A stretch of 38,074 bases of DNA from Collimonas sp. OK307 (GTDB taxonomy: Bacteria > Pseudomonadota > Gammaproteobacteria > Burkholderiales > Burkholderiaceae_D): positions 1 to 38,074 of the forward strand of contig NZ_FOQI01000026.1 of the NCBI RefSeq assembly GCF_900113705.1. Reading direction: 5' to 3'. Made by a program: the position numbers and the translations under genes. This document shows, in pieces, positions 16,198 through 23,217 of the stretch; the stretch's first letter is position 1, and each line of letters begins with the position of its first letter. Below the pieces are notes generated by a model that was not told where the DNA came from, searched no databases, and saw nothing but the letters and a program-made list of their open reading frames with translations.

Positions 16198-16941
16198 CTA
16201 GCGCGATGCGACCTTGGTAAGCACCGGCTGCGCGCCATACAGGTTAGGGAACAAACGCTTCAGGTCATCGATCTTGGGCAAGTCGTTGACGACGATGTAC
16301 GGGTAGCCGGGATTGCGTGTCAGGAAATTCTGGTGATAGGCCTCGGCCGGATAGAAGCCGCGGAAATTTTCTATACGCGTCGCCAGCGGTTTGCTGAATA
16401 TTTTACTTTTATCGATTTGCCCGACGTACGCCTGTGCGATCTTGCGCTGCATGTCGTTTGCTGCAAAGATTGCAGACCTATATTGCGTGCCGGAATCCGG
16501 TCCCTGGCGATTTAGCTGGGTAGGGTCATGAGCCACCGAGAAAAATATCTGGAGTAGCTTGCCATAAGTGATTTGCGTTGGGTCGTAAGTGATTTGCACA
16601 GATTCCGCATGTCCGGTATCGCCTTCGCTGACCCGTTCATATTGTGCTGTATCGCGGCTGCCGCCTGCGTAACCCGAGACCACGTCGGTGACTCCGCGCA
16701 CATGCTGGAACACGCCTTGAACGCCCCAGAAACAGCCACCTGCGAAGACTGCGGTTTCCGAGTGTCCGGCGCCGGATACCTGTTCGTCGCTGGTCGGCGG
16801 AGGGACGATTTTCGCGGTTTCAGACGACAATGCGAGATTTTGTCCAAGCAGCAGGACCAGCCCGAGTCCGCATGCCGTCAGCAATCCCTTGATCCAGGGT
16901 GTGGCGGGAGTTTGCCTGGCTTTTGTTGGTAAGTTATCCAT
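16198..16941 (-). CDS. msrA: Peptide methionine-(S)-sulfoxide reductase with N-terminal membrane anchor
   Basis: MsrA reduces Met-S-sulfoxide in oxidised proteins. The start at 16941 is favoured because GAGG lies 9 nt upstream; the ATG at 16950 would sit directly on it. Residues 1-18 are polar and basic, 19-40 form a hydrophobic segment (LLTACGLGLVLLL), and the reductase domain begins near residue 60. The active-site motif GGCFWG places the catalytic Cys at residue 70. GYAGG, GHAESVQITYDP and the region HDPTQLNRQGPDSGTQYRS are typical. The anchor suggests action in the periplasm, unlike cytoplasmic MsrA. No msrB or msrPQ is adjacent. Confidence 0.92.
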   Translation of the reverse strand: MDNLPTKARQTPATPWIKGLLTACGLGLVLLLGQNLALSSETAKIVPPPTSDEQVSGAGHSETAVFAGGCFWGVQGVFQHVRGVTDVVSGYAGGSRDTAQYERVSEGDTGHAESVQITYDPTQITYGKLLQIFFSVAHDPTQLNRQGPDSGTQYRSAIFAANDMQRKIAQAYVGQIDKSKIFSKPLATRIENFRGFYPAEAYHQNFLTRNPGYPYIVVNDLPKIDDLKRLFPNLYGAQPVLTKVASR

Positions 16942-17126
16942 GATATCCATCCTCTTCACTCATCAATAAGGTAAGTTTTTGCGGAACTGGTGATTAGTCG
17001 GCAAAGTCTGGATTTCCTTACGAGGGAGGCATCCCATATCAGCAGATTTCCAAGTTCTAGCTTACACCTTGGTTTTGCAGTTGGGATATGCCGTGGATTT
17101 GATGTCGTTTTACCAATCAAACATGG

Positions 17127-17720
17127 TCACGCGATTGCAAGCGATGGCAGCAAATGCAGTTGCGCGTATTGCAGCAGCATGATCGTCTTGCCGTCGGCAA
17201 TTTCACCGTTGGCTACCATTTGCAATGCTTGTTCCAGGGGCAGTTCCAGCACCTGGATGTCTTCGCCTTCCGCTTCCAGGCCGCCGCCGTCGCTGACTCT
17301 TGAGGCGGGGTCGTATTCGGCTACAAAAAAATACAGCTTTTCAGTGACCGAGCCGGGACTCATGAAGGCTTCAAATACTTTGCGCACTTCTGTCACGCGA
17401 TAACCGGTCTCTTCCTCCACCTCGGCTTTGATCCGCACCTCGGGGCTGGCCTGATCGAGCAGTCCGGCGGCGGTTTCGATCAGAAAACCGTCGTGGCCGT
17501 TGCCGTAGGTGGGGAAGCGGAACTGGCGAATCAGGATCACGCTGCGGCGTTCGCGGTTGTACAGCAGGATGGTGGCGCCATTGCCGCGATCATAGGTTTC
17601 GCGTGTCAAGGTTTGCCAGTCGCCATCGGCGCGGCGGTAATCGAAGGTGGTTTTCTGAAGCAGATACCAATCGTCCGACAATACTTCAACGTTGCGGATC
17701 CTGATTCTGTCATCTTGCAT
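17127..17720 (-). CDS. nudK: Nudix hydrolase, NudK-like (GDP-mannose / ADP-sugar pyrophosphatase)
   Basis: A 197-residue Nudix hydrolase beginning at 17720, with GGAG about 8 nt upstream. The Nudix box spans about residues 86-108, from GLLDQASPEV to EVEEETGY, where the acidic residues bind the metal. The lead-in ETYDRGNGATILLYN, the run LIRQFRFPTYGNG and the later GEIADGKTIMLLQYAQLH are close to what I recall of E. coli NudK, which hydrolyses GDP-mannose. ADP-ribose is the other likely substrate. It is divergent from the DeoR-type regulator gene, with 91 bp between the starts. Confidence 0.8.
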   Translation of the reverse strand: MQDDRIRIRNVEVLSDDWYLLQKTTFDYRRADGDWQTLTRETYDRGNGATILLYNRERRSVILIRQFRFPTYGNGHDGFLIETAAGLLDQASPEVRIKAEVEEETGYRVTEVRKVFEAFMSPGSVTEKLYFFVAEYDPASRVSDGGGLEAEGEDIQVLELPLEQALQMVANGEIADGKTIMLLQYAQLHLLPSLAIA

Positions 17721-17811
17721 GGGAAATCTCCGGTTGATGCTGCATGAACTTGCGTTTTGGAAATTTATCATGCAATATCGTTAAATATCAAGAAAAAACG
17801 TGCAAAAAATT

Positions 17812-18567
17812 ATGCTGACATTGCAACGCAAACAACATCTTCTGGAAATCCTGGAGCGAGACGGGCAGATCGTCGCCAAGTCGCTTAGCGAGCAGCTGGG
17901 TCTGTCGGAAGACACCATCCGGCGCGATCTGCGTCAGCTGGCGAAAGAGGGTTTGCTACAGCGCGTCCATGGCGGCGCCTTGCCGGCATCGCCCGCGGCA
18001 GCTCCCTTCGTTGAACGGCAGCAGATTTCAAGCGAGGCCAAGCCCGCCATCGGCCGCGCTGCCGCTGCCATGATCCAGCCGGGGCAGGTGGTGTTCATCG
18101 ATGGCGGCACCACCGCCGTGCAGCTGGCGCGGCAGTTGCCACAGACGCTGCGGGCAACCGTGGTGACACACAGCCCGTCGATTGCGATTGAGCTGGTTAC
18201 GCATCCGCATGTCGAGGTCATCATGATCGGCGGCCGTTTGTTCAAGCATTCGATCGTCGGCGTTGGTGCTGCCGCGATCGAAGCCATCGGCCAGATCCGC
18301 GCCGACCTGTATTTCATGGGGGTGTGCAGTTTGCATCCCGAGGCCGGCATCAGTACCGGCGATTATGAAGAGGCTTGCGTCAAGCGTGCATTGTGTAATG
18401 CGGCTTTGCGAACAGTGGTGCTGGCGTCGCCGGAAAAGCTGGATACGGCATCGCCGTACCAGATTGTGCCGCTGGCTCAAATCAGTGAAATCGTAGTGAA
18501 TACCGATGTGGCGGAAGCCTTGATTGCCCCGTATCGAAAAATGGGAATAACGGTCACCTTGGCGTAG
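17812..18567 (+). CDS. DeoR/GlpR-family transcriptional regulator
   Basis: A 251-residue regulator. The N-terminal winged helix-turn-helix carries the DeoR signature (LTLQRKQHLLEILERDGQI, then SEDTIRRDLRQLAKEGLLQR and VHGGALP). The C-terminal DeoRC sensor domain has GQVVFIDGGTTAVQLAR and VIMIGGRLFKH, which in this family bind phosphorylated sugars. The start is taken at ATG 17812, though a GTG at 17800 is also open; neither has a good Shine-Dalgarno sequence. The regulated operon is not evident: the only divergent partner is the Nudix gene. A small GCAGGT/ACCTGC hairpin overlaps its stop codon. Confidence 0.85.
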   Translation: MLTLQRKQHLLEILERDGQIVAKSLSEQLGLSEDTIRRDLRQLAKEGLLQRVHGGALPASPAAAPFVERQQISSEAKPAIGRAAAAMIQPGQVVFIDGGTTAVQLARQLPQTLRATVVTHSPSIAIELVTHPHVEVIMIGGRLFKHSIVGVGAAAIEAIGQIRADLYFMGVCSLHPEAGISTGDYEEACVKRALCNAALRTVVLASPEKLDTASPYQIVPLAQISEIVVNTDVAEALIAPYRKMGITVTLA

Positions 18568-18713
18568 CAGGTTACGATTTACCTGCAATGCTGAACAGAG
18601 CGGAAATCAAAAGGGAAACAAAGTTGTTTCTAAATGTTTCCATCTGAATCGGCTTGATGACGCAGGGGATTGAAGCCGATATGATGTATTTTTCTCCATA
18701 ACAATATTTCTTT

Positions 18714-19439
18714 ATGAAAAACATCGTCCTGGGTTTGATTGGCGTGGCCCTTGCATTACCTGGTTTTGCGCAATCCATTGATGCTCCTTCGGTCAAGGCA
18801 GGAGATAGCTGGACCTATCGCATTACGGTGGAGAAGGGGCCGTCAGGATGGAGCCAGAATCGTTCCGAGGTTACGGTTTCCCATGTGACGTCTTCCAGTA
18901 TTTACTACTCGTCAAAACAAAGCGGTTCGACTCAGGCCGCAACGGAGGTATTTGCCGGTGCGGACTGGAGTCGCAGTCGCGATATCAACGGCAAAGAGAT
19001 GGTGGTCAACAAGCCATTGTCATTTCCATTGGCTGCCGGGAAAACCTGGGAAGTGCAATATACGGAACAACATCCCAACAAGGCGCACCGGTTCGAGCAG
19101 TGGGACACCAAGTTTACGGTTGTCGGCTTTGAAACGGTGGAGGTCCCGGCTGGAAAATTCAAGGCAATAAAAGTCGAAGCAGAGGGGCGGTGGAATGCGG
19201 AGCTGGAGCCCGCCCAAAGTGTCGTGCAAGGTGCGCAAATGGGACAGGGTGGCACCACCATGGTTACGCAGGTGCAGAAAACTACCGCAGTACCGGTAAC
19301 CGGCAGAACCTATAAAGCATTCTGGTATGTTCCTGAAGTTAAGCGATGGGTTAAATCGGTCGAAGAATATTATGGGAATGGCGGTGTTCGTACCGAGCGT
19401 TATACGGGGGAGCTGGAATCATTAAAATTGAGTGAGTGA
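18714..19439 (+). CDS. Exported protein of unknown function
   Basis: A 241-residue protein with a clear signal peptide (MKNIVLGLIGVALALPGFAQ, cut after FA or AQ). The mature part is rich in beta-strands. Characteristic runs are VKAGDSWTYRI near the start, FPLAAGKTWEVQY, ETVEVPAGKFKAIKVEAEG, and a closing FWYVPEVKRWVKSVEEYYG. This pattern occurs in periplasmic beta-barrel-like proteins related in style to DUF3108, but I do not assign it firmly. It is monocistronic, between a regulator gene and an acetyltransferase gene 34 bp downstream. Confidence 0.65.
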   Translation: MKNIVLGLIGVALALPGFAQSIDAPSVKAGDSWTYRITVEKGPSGWSQNRSEVTVSHVTSSSIYYSSKQSGSTQAATEVFAGADWSRSRDINGKEMVVNKPLSFPLAAGKTWEVQYTEQHPNKAHRFEQWDTKFTVVGFETVEVPAGKFKAIKVEAEGRWNAELEPAQSVVQGAQMGQGGTTMVTQVQKTTAVPVTGRTYKAFWYVPEVKRWVKSVEEYYGNGGVRTERYTGELESLKLSE

Positions 19440-19473
19440 AGCTTCGCTCTCATAGGAAATTCAATCGAAATCC

Positions 19474-20028
19474 ATGCACTACGCCGACCTGCCAACGCTA
19501 GCACATGAACTGGTTTACCTGCGTCCGCTGAGTCGCGCCGATGCCCCTGCCTGGTATGGGTATTTGACCATGCCGCATGTGCTGGAGCATACCAGCTGGG
19601 ATCTGCGGTCCATCGATGAATTGATGCTGAAATTCGATGCCTTCGAATCCACGGACCCCGCTTCGGAAGTTCGCCTGGCAATTGCCTTGTGCGACTCCGA
19701 TAAGCTGGTCGGGACTGTCGGTTTCCACAGTGTCTCGCCGCTGCACAAAACTGCGGAAATAGCATATGACCTGGCCCCAGGTGTTTGGGGCAGGGGTATC
19801 GCACCTTCTGTCTGTGCGGCCGTAGTGAAGTGGGGGTTCTCGCATCTTGGCGCGGTTCGGATCCAGGCTACCGCACTCGACTCGAATACGCGCTCTGTCA
19901 GGGTGTTGGAAAAGTGCGGTTTCCAACGCGAAGGCCTGCTGCGCAATTTCCGGATGGTGCGTAACCATCCGCGGGATTTCTGGATTTACTCTTGCCTTGA
20001 TCCGCATATCGGCATCGACGATACCTAA
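19474..20028 (+). CDS. GNAT-family N-acetyltransferase, RimJ/RimL type
   Basis: A 184-residue cytoplasmic acetyltransferase using acetyl-CoA. The N-terminus ELVYLRPLSRADAPAWYGYL is typical of RimJ/RimL-like enzymes. The acetyl-CoA-binding region is in AYDLAPGVWGRGIAPSVCAA, followed by IQATALDSNTRSVRVLEKCGF and EGLLRNFRMV. The target amine is unknown; proteins in this group acetylate ribosomal protein N-termini or small molecules. It ends 6 bp from the convergent soxR stop. Confidence 0.82.
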   Translation: MHYADLPTLAHELVYLRPLSRADAPAWYGYLTMPHVLEHTSWDLRSIDELMLKFDAFESTDPASEVRLAIALCDSDKLVGTVGFHSVSPLHKTAEIAYDLAPGVWGRGIAPSVCAAVVKWGFSHLGAVRIQATALDSNTRSVRVLEKCGFQREGLLRNFRMVRNHPRDFWIYSCLDPHIGIDDT

Positions 20029-20034
20029 TCGGGC

Positions 20035-20520
20035 CTAGTTGTACTCATCCGTATCATCCTCGACGAGTACCTTGGTTGGATCGTCTCCCAATAAATAACG
20101 GGGCCCGGTGCCGCGCCGGTGTGCGGCATCGTCAGGATTGTATAGCGCACATTTTTTAAGTGACAGGCAACCGCAGCCTATGCACGACGTGAGCTGATCG
20201 CGCAGCGCTGTCAGTGTATCTATGCGCTGCTGCAGCAGAGGGTGCCAGGAACGCGACAGTTGTTCCCAGTCTTGCCTGGTCGGCGTGCGCTTTTGCGGCA
20301 ATGTCGATAGGGCGGTCTTGATCTCGTCAAGGCTGAGGCCTACCGTCTGTGCTACGCGGATGAAGGCTACCCGGCGTAATACATCACGGGAAAATTGACG
20401 CTGCCGTCCTGTTTCACGCTTGCTGCTTAATAGTCCTTGCTCTTCATAGAAGCGCAATGCGCTTGCGGCCACGCCGGACCGTTTCGCCAGTTCGCCGATG
20501 GTGATCAGTATCTCACTCAT
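20035..20520 (-). CDS. soxR: Redox-sensitive MerR-family activator SoxR
   Basis: A 161-residue MerR-family regulator. The winged helix-turn-helix is at residues 5-45 (ITIGELAKRSGVAASALRFY), followed by the dimerisation helix and an iron-sulfur cluster loop with Cys113, Cys116, Cys118 and Cys124 (CIGCGCLSLKKC), the C-x2-C-x-C-x5-C arrangement that binds [2Fe-2S]. Oxidation of the cluster by redox-cycling compounds or superoxide switches it on. No soxS is present, as expected outside enterobacteria. A soxbox-like palindrome lies 26-41 bp before its start codon, suggesting autoregulation. Confidence 0.95.
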   Translation of the reverse strand: MSEILITIGELAKRSGVAASALRFYEEQGLLSSKRETGRQRQFSRDVLRRVAFIRVAQTVGLSLDEIKTALSTLPQKRTPTRQDWEQLSRSWHPLLQQRIDTLTALRDQLTSCIGCGCLSLKKCALYNPDDAAHRRGTGPRYLLGDDPTKVLVEDDTDEYN

Positions 20521-20545
20521 CCGGATTCCTCAAAATGTCGTCAGC

Positions 20546-20561
20546 TTCAAGCTTACTTGAA
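20546..20561. promoter_or_regulatory. SoxR-box-like palindrome upstream of soxR
   Basis: TTCAAG-CTTA-CTTGAA has the half-sites of the known SoxR box (TCAAG and CTTGA) with the same 4-bp spacing; the central 4 bp differ. A clean -35/-10 pair around it is not obvious on either strand. Confidence 0.6.
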
Positions 20562-20626
20562 CTTTGAGGTGTCCGCTGGTAGCGGGGAATCCATGCTAAA
20601 TTTTCACGCCGCAGCTTTTTTGATTT

Positions 20627-20917
20627 TTAACACTTCGCAAAGAACATTTTAGTCTTTGCATCTTTGCGTTCCTTGTCGATCCATTCTTTGGTCTGCACCG
20701 GGCTTTGTTGCGCGCCGGTGCGTCCGCCGCGGGCAATACGCTCGTCGTCCATCCGGTCGAGTTCACTTACGCGGTCCTGCAAACGCCGGCATTCTTCGCT
20801 GGCTTGCGGTTTTCCTGCATCCAGCGACGCGCGCACGCCAGCATCCTGCGCCTGAGCGGTGGATAGACCTGCTGTTATCAGCAGCATTGCAGCGATAAGG
20901 GCTTTATTCATTGTCAT
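20627..20917 (-). CDS. Small exported protein of unknown function
   Basis: A 96-residue protein (or 94 if ATG 20911 is used) with a signal peptide ending AQAQ. The mature part is a charged helix-rich segment (ECRRLQDRVSELDRMDDERI) with one Cys near its start and one at the very C-terminus (FFAKC), which could form a disulphide or dimer. No family is recognised. It lies between soxR and the YXWGXW-repeat gene on the same strand. Confidence 0.6.
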   Translation of the reverse strand: MTMNKALIAAMLLITAGLSTAQAQDAGVRASLDAGKPQASEECRRLQDRVSELDRMDDERIARGGRTGAQQSPVQTKEWIDKERKDAKTKMFFAKC

Positions 20918-21013
20918 GGCCGTCTTTCAATCGATGGTTTATCTGGATCCAGGCAAAGGCCATGGCCTTTGCCTGCTGTCGTTTAGCTTAACCTTAACCG
21001 TGCAGCCTGACGA

Positions 21014-21430
21014 TCAATGCCGGTCATGGCCACGGTGATGATCGCGCCTGTCGTCATGGCCTCGGCCGCCATGCCCTCTATTGTCATGCCGCCTGTCGTC
21101 ATACCGTCCGCGGCCATCGCCACGTTCCCAGCCGCCGCGACGCAGTTCCCAGCCGTTGCGTCCCTGGTGCCATTGCGGACGGTTATACATGTATCCGTTG
21201 CGCGCCCGTTCCCAGTGCCCGCCGGCCCAGGCATGGCGGCGGCCATCCCAGTTCCAGTATCCGGGCGCCCACACATAACCGTAGCGTGGGGGCGGGATCA
21301 CTTCGTATCTTGGTGGTGGTGGCGGCGTACCGATGATGATGTTGACGCCAACCTGTGCCATTGCCTGGGTCGGCATCAGGGCGGTGATGCTGACGGCGAC
21401 AAGTGCGACTGCACATAGCATTCTTTTCAT
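21014..21430 (-). CDS. YXWGXW-repeat exported protein
   Basis: A 138-residue secreted protein with a signal peptide (cut after AMA, residue 25). After a Pro-rich stretch it carries the aromatic repeats YVWAPGYWNWDG and HAWAGGHWERARNGY that define the YXWGXW (BcpO-related) family, often found at the cell envelope. The last 35 residues are a low-complexity tail of Gly, Arg, Asp and His (repeats of the type RGHDDRRDH), which could bind metal ions. Its role is unknown. It is divergent from the RND efflux operon, with a long intergenic region. Confidence 0.78.
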   Translation of the reverse strand: MKRMLCAVALVAVSITALMPTQAMAQVGVNIIIGTPPPPPRYEVIPPPRYGYVWAPGYWNWDGRRHAWAGGHWERARNGYMYNRPQWHQGRNGWELRRGGWERGDGRGRYDDRRHDNRGHGGRGHDDRRDHHRGHDRH

Positions 21431-21469
21431 AGTTATTTTCTATTGATTTATTGTCGTTGAGTTGCGCCA

Positions 21470-21497
21470 ACTATACTTGTGATTGTTTATTAATCAA
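21470..21497 (-). promoter_or_regulatory. Candidate promoter of the YXWGXW gene
   Basis: On the minus strand, TTGATT (21497-21492) is followed after 16 bp by TATAGT (21475-21470), about 40 bp before the start codon. Confidence 0.5.
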
Positions 21498-21672
21498 GGA
21501 ATGATGCAAATGATTACATTTATTTGAGTGTGGCGCATGCCCACGATCGGGGCGCGCCCGCGTAAGTCGTCAATTCATGGCGGGTTGCACATTAAGCGTC
21601 GACGAGCCCGCGCCGGCGCGCTCTGCAGCTGGATAACTTCCCTCCCTATTCAATATCCGCGTCAACAGATTG

Positions 21673-21706
21673 TCGTCATGGTGCCGTCATAGAGTGTCGC
21701 CATAAT
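21673..21706 (+). promoter_or_regulatory. Pho-box-like promoter
   Basis: Two adjacent 11-mers, TCGTCATGGTG and CCGTCATAGAG, each have GTCAT at the same position. They are followed after exactly 6 nt by a -10-like CATAAT. This is the same geometry as the E. coli phoA promoter, where the Pho box replaces the -35. Confidence 0.5.
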
Positions 21707-21752
21707 CGCGCTTGCCTGGCGATTCGCTGGCTGAAGGTGGCGAAGTTTCGGT

Positions 21753-21796
21753 TTGTCAGGGTTTTGTCAGCTTTCCTTCAGGTTTTTGACAGAATC
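21753..21796 (+). repeat. Four tandem 11-bp TTGTCAG-type repeats
   Basis: Units are TTGTCAGGGTT, TTGTCAGCTTT, CCTTCAGGTTT and TTGACAGAATC. The period of 11 bp puts them on one DNA face, as for OmpR/PhoB-family response regulators. Confidence 0.6.
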
Positions 21797-22059
21797 GGTC
21801 TGTAGCCTGTACGAGTCCCAGATTGGTGGGGCTTTCTATGCCCACCTTCCAGAGCCGTGGCGAATGACATGCAGGTTATGTCGCCGCACGCGAGCTCCGT
21901 GCGCCGCTTTTCAGCCGCGCTGACAAAAACCGGTACCGCCAGCGATCCCTGGCAACACTTCCGGTTGAAAAAATGACATCCCGCCCTTCGTATAGCGACA
22001 TCGCTAGGGGCTGACGTGAAAAATAATCTCTTAACACGAGCACAAGCGCGAGCACGATC

Positions 22060-23217
22060 ATGAACAATTCCCTTTTTCAACGAAAACCTCTGGCGATCTT
22101 TGCCGTGAGCATATTGATCGCCGGCGGACTCGCTTTAGCAGAATCCGGCAGCAAGACTTCCCCCGGCGCTGCCGATAGTGCACCGACCGCGAATTTCACG
22201 CGGCAAGGCGACCGCATCACAATCCCGCAGAATTCGCCCTTGCGGCAGCGCATTGCAGTACAAACGGTGTCCTCGCTAGACGCCGCGCATGCGCTGGAGA
22301 TGCCGGCACAAGTAGAGGCAGATCCTGCCCGCACCATTAACATCCTGCCGCCGGTCGCCGGCAAAGTGCTTGAGTTGAAAGTGGGCCTTGGCGATCGCGT
22401 TCGCAAAGGACAGCTGCTGCTGGTGATGACTTCCGGCGATTTTGCCCAGGCTACTTCGGATGTGCAAAAAGCCCGCGATGCATTGCAACTGGCGAAGCGG
22501 ATAGTAGAGCGGCAACGCGGCGTGCAGCAGGCTGGCGCCGGTGCGGCAAAGGATCTGGAGCAGGCTGAAAGTGCTTACGTCCAGGCGCAGGCTGAATTCG
22601 CGCGCGCCGATACGCGCCTCAAATCGCTTAGCGCCGGTGGCGCCACTGCCGCTGACAGCGGCGGGCAACGCTTGAATCTGGTGGCGCCGGCGTCCGGCAG
22701 CATCACTGCACTGGCCATCGGCGCCGGACAAGCCGCCAACGATCCGAACGCGGTCTTGATGACGATTGCCAACCTGGACACGGTCTGGATTACCGCCAGC
22801 GTCCCGGAAAACCTGCTGGCGTCGATCAAGAAAGGGCAGCCGGCAAGCATCAGCCTGCCGGCTTACCCGCGCGAACAGTTCCACGGCAGCGTTGCGTTTA
22901 TCAGCGATGTCCTTCAAGCAGACACGCGCAGGGCGCTAGTGCGTATCAGCGTGCCCAATACCGATGGAAAATTCAAGCCGAACATGTTTGCCAACGTTTC
23001 TTTTGCAGTGACGCAGGCTTCGGCGCCGGTGGTTCCGCCATCGGCCTTGTTGATGAATAACGAAAACACGACCGTATTCGTTGAAGTCGCTCCCTGGACA
23101 TTCGTACGGCGCACGATAGAAACCGGCAATGAAGAAGATGGCAGTGTGCGGATCCAAAAGGGATTGCTGGTCGGTGACCGGGTTGTGATCAAGGGCGGAG
23201 TGTTGCTCAATGATTAA
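22060..23217 (+). CDS. RND efflux periplasmic adaptor (membrane fusion protein)
   Basis: A 385-residue adaptor linking the inner-membrane pump to the outer-membrane channel. It has an N-terminal signal or anchor (residues 9-28). The first lipoyl half is INILPPVAGKVLELKVGLGDRVRKGQ, followed by a long coiled-coil hairpin (about residues 128-190, rich in Ala, Gln and Glu), the second lipoyl half NLVAPASGSITAL, and the beta-barrel region VWITASVPENLLASIKKGQ. It resembles adaptors of CzcB/CusB type. No His-rich metal-binding tail is seen. Its last 8 bp overlap the pump start, so the two are translationally coupled. Confidence 0.9.
   Translation: MNNSLFQRKPLAIFAVSILIAGGLALAESGSKTSPGAADSAPTANFTRQGDRITIPQNSPLRQRIAVQTVSSLDAAHALEMPAQVEADPARTINILPPVAGKVLELKVGLGDRVRKGQLLLVMTSGDFAQATSDVQKARDALQLAKRIVERQRGVQQAGAGAAKDLEQAESAYVQAQAEFARADTRLKSLSAGGATAADSGGQRLNLVAPASGSITALAIGAGQAANDPNAVLMTIANLDTVWITASVPENLLASIKKGQPASISLPAYPREQFHGSVAFISDVLQADTRRALVRISVPNTDGKFKPNMFANVSFAVTQASAPVVPPSALLMNNENTTVFVEVAPWTFVRRTIETGNEEDGSVRIQKGLLVGDRVVIKGGVLLND

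Larger units (their letters stand above)
21431..22059. other. 629-bp divergent intergenic region before the RND operon
   Basis: I see no convincing gene. The only open frame of note (21778-22080 minus) lacks codon or family support. The region holds a likely promoter for the YXWGXW gene, a Pho-box-like promoter, a four-unit 11-bp repeat and a GGTGGG/CCCACC hairpin near 21824-21847. Confidence 0.5.

Noticed and set aside
21778-22080. 100-residue minus-strand frame in the region before the RND operon
   Set aside because: It overlaps the adaptor start, has no signal or domain, and its composition is that of random frame.
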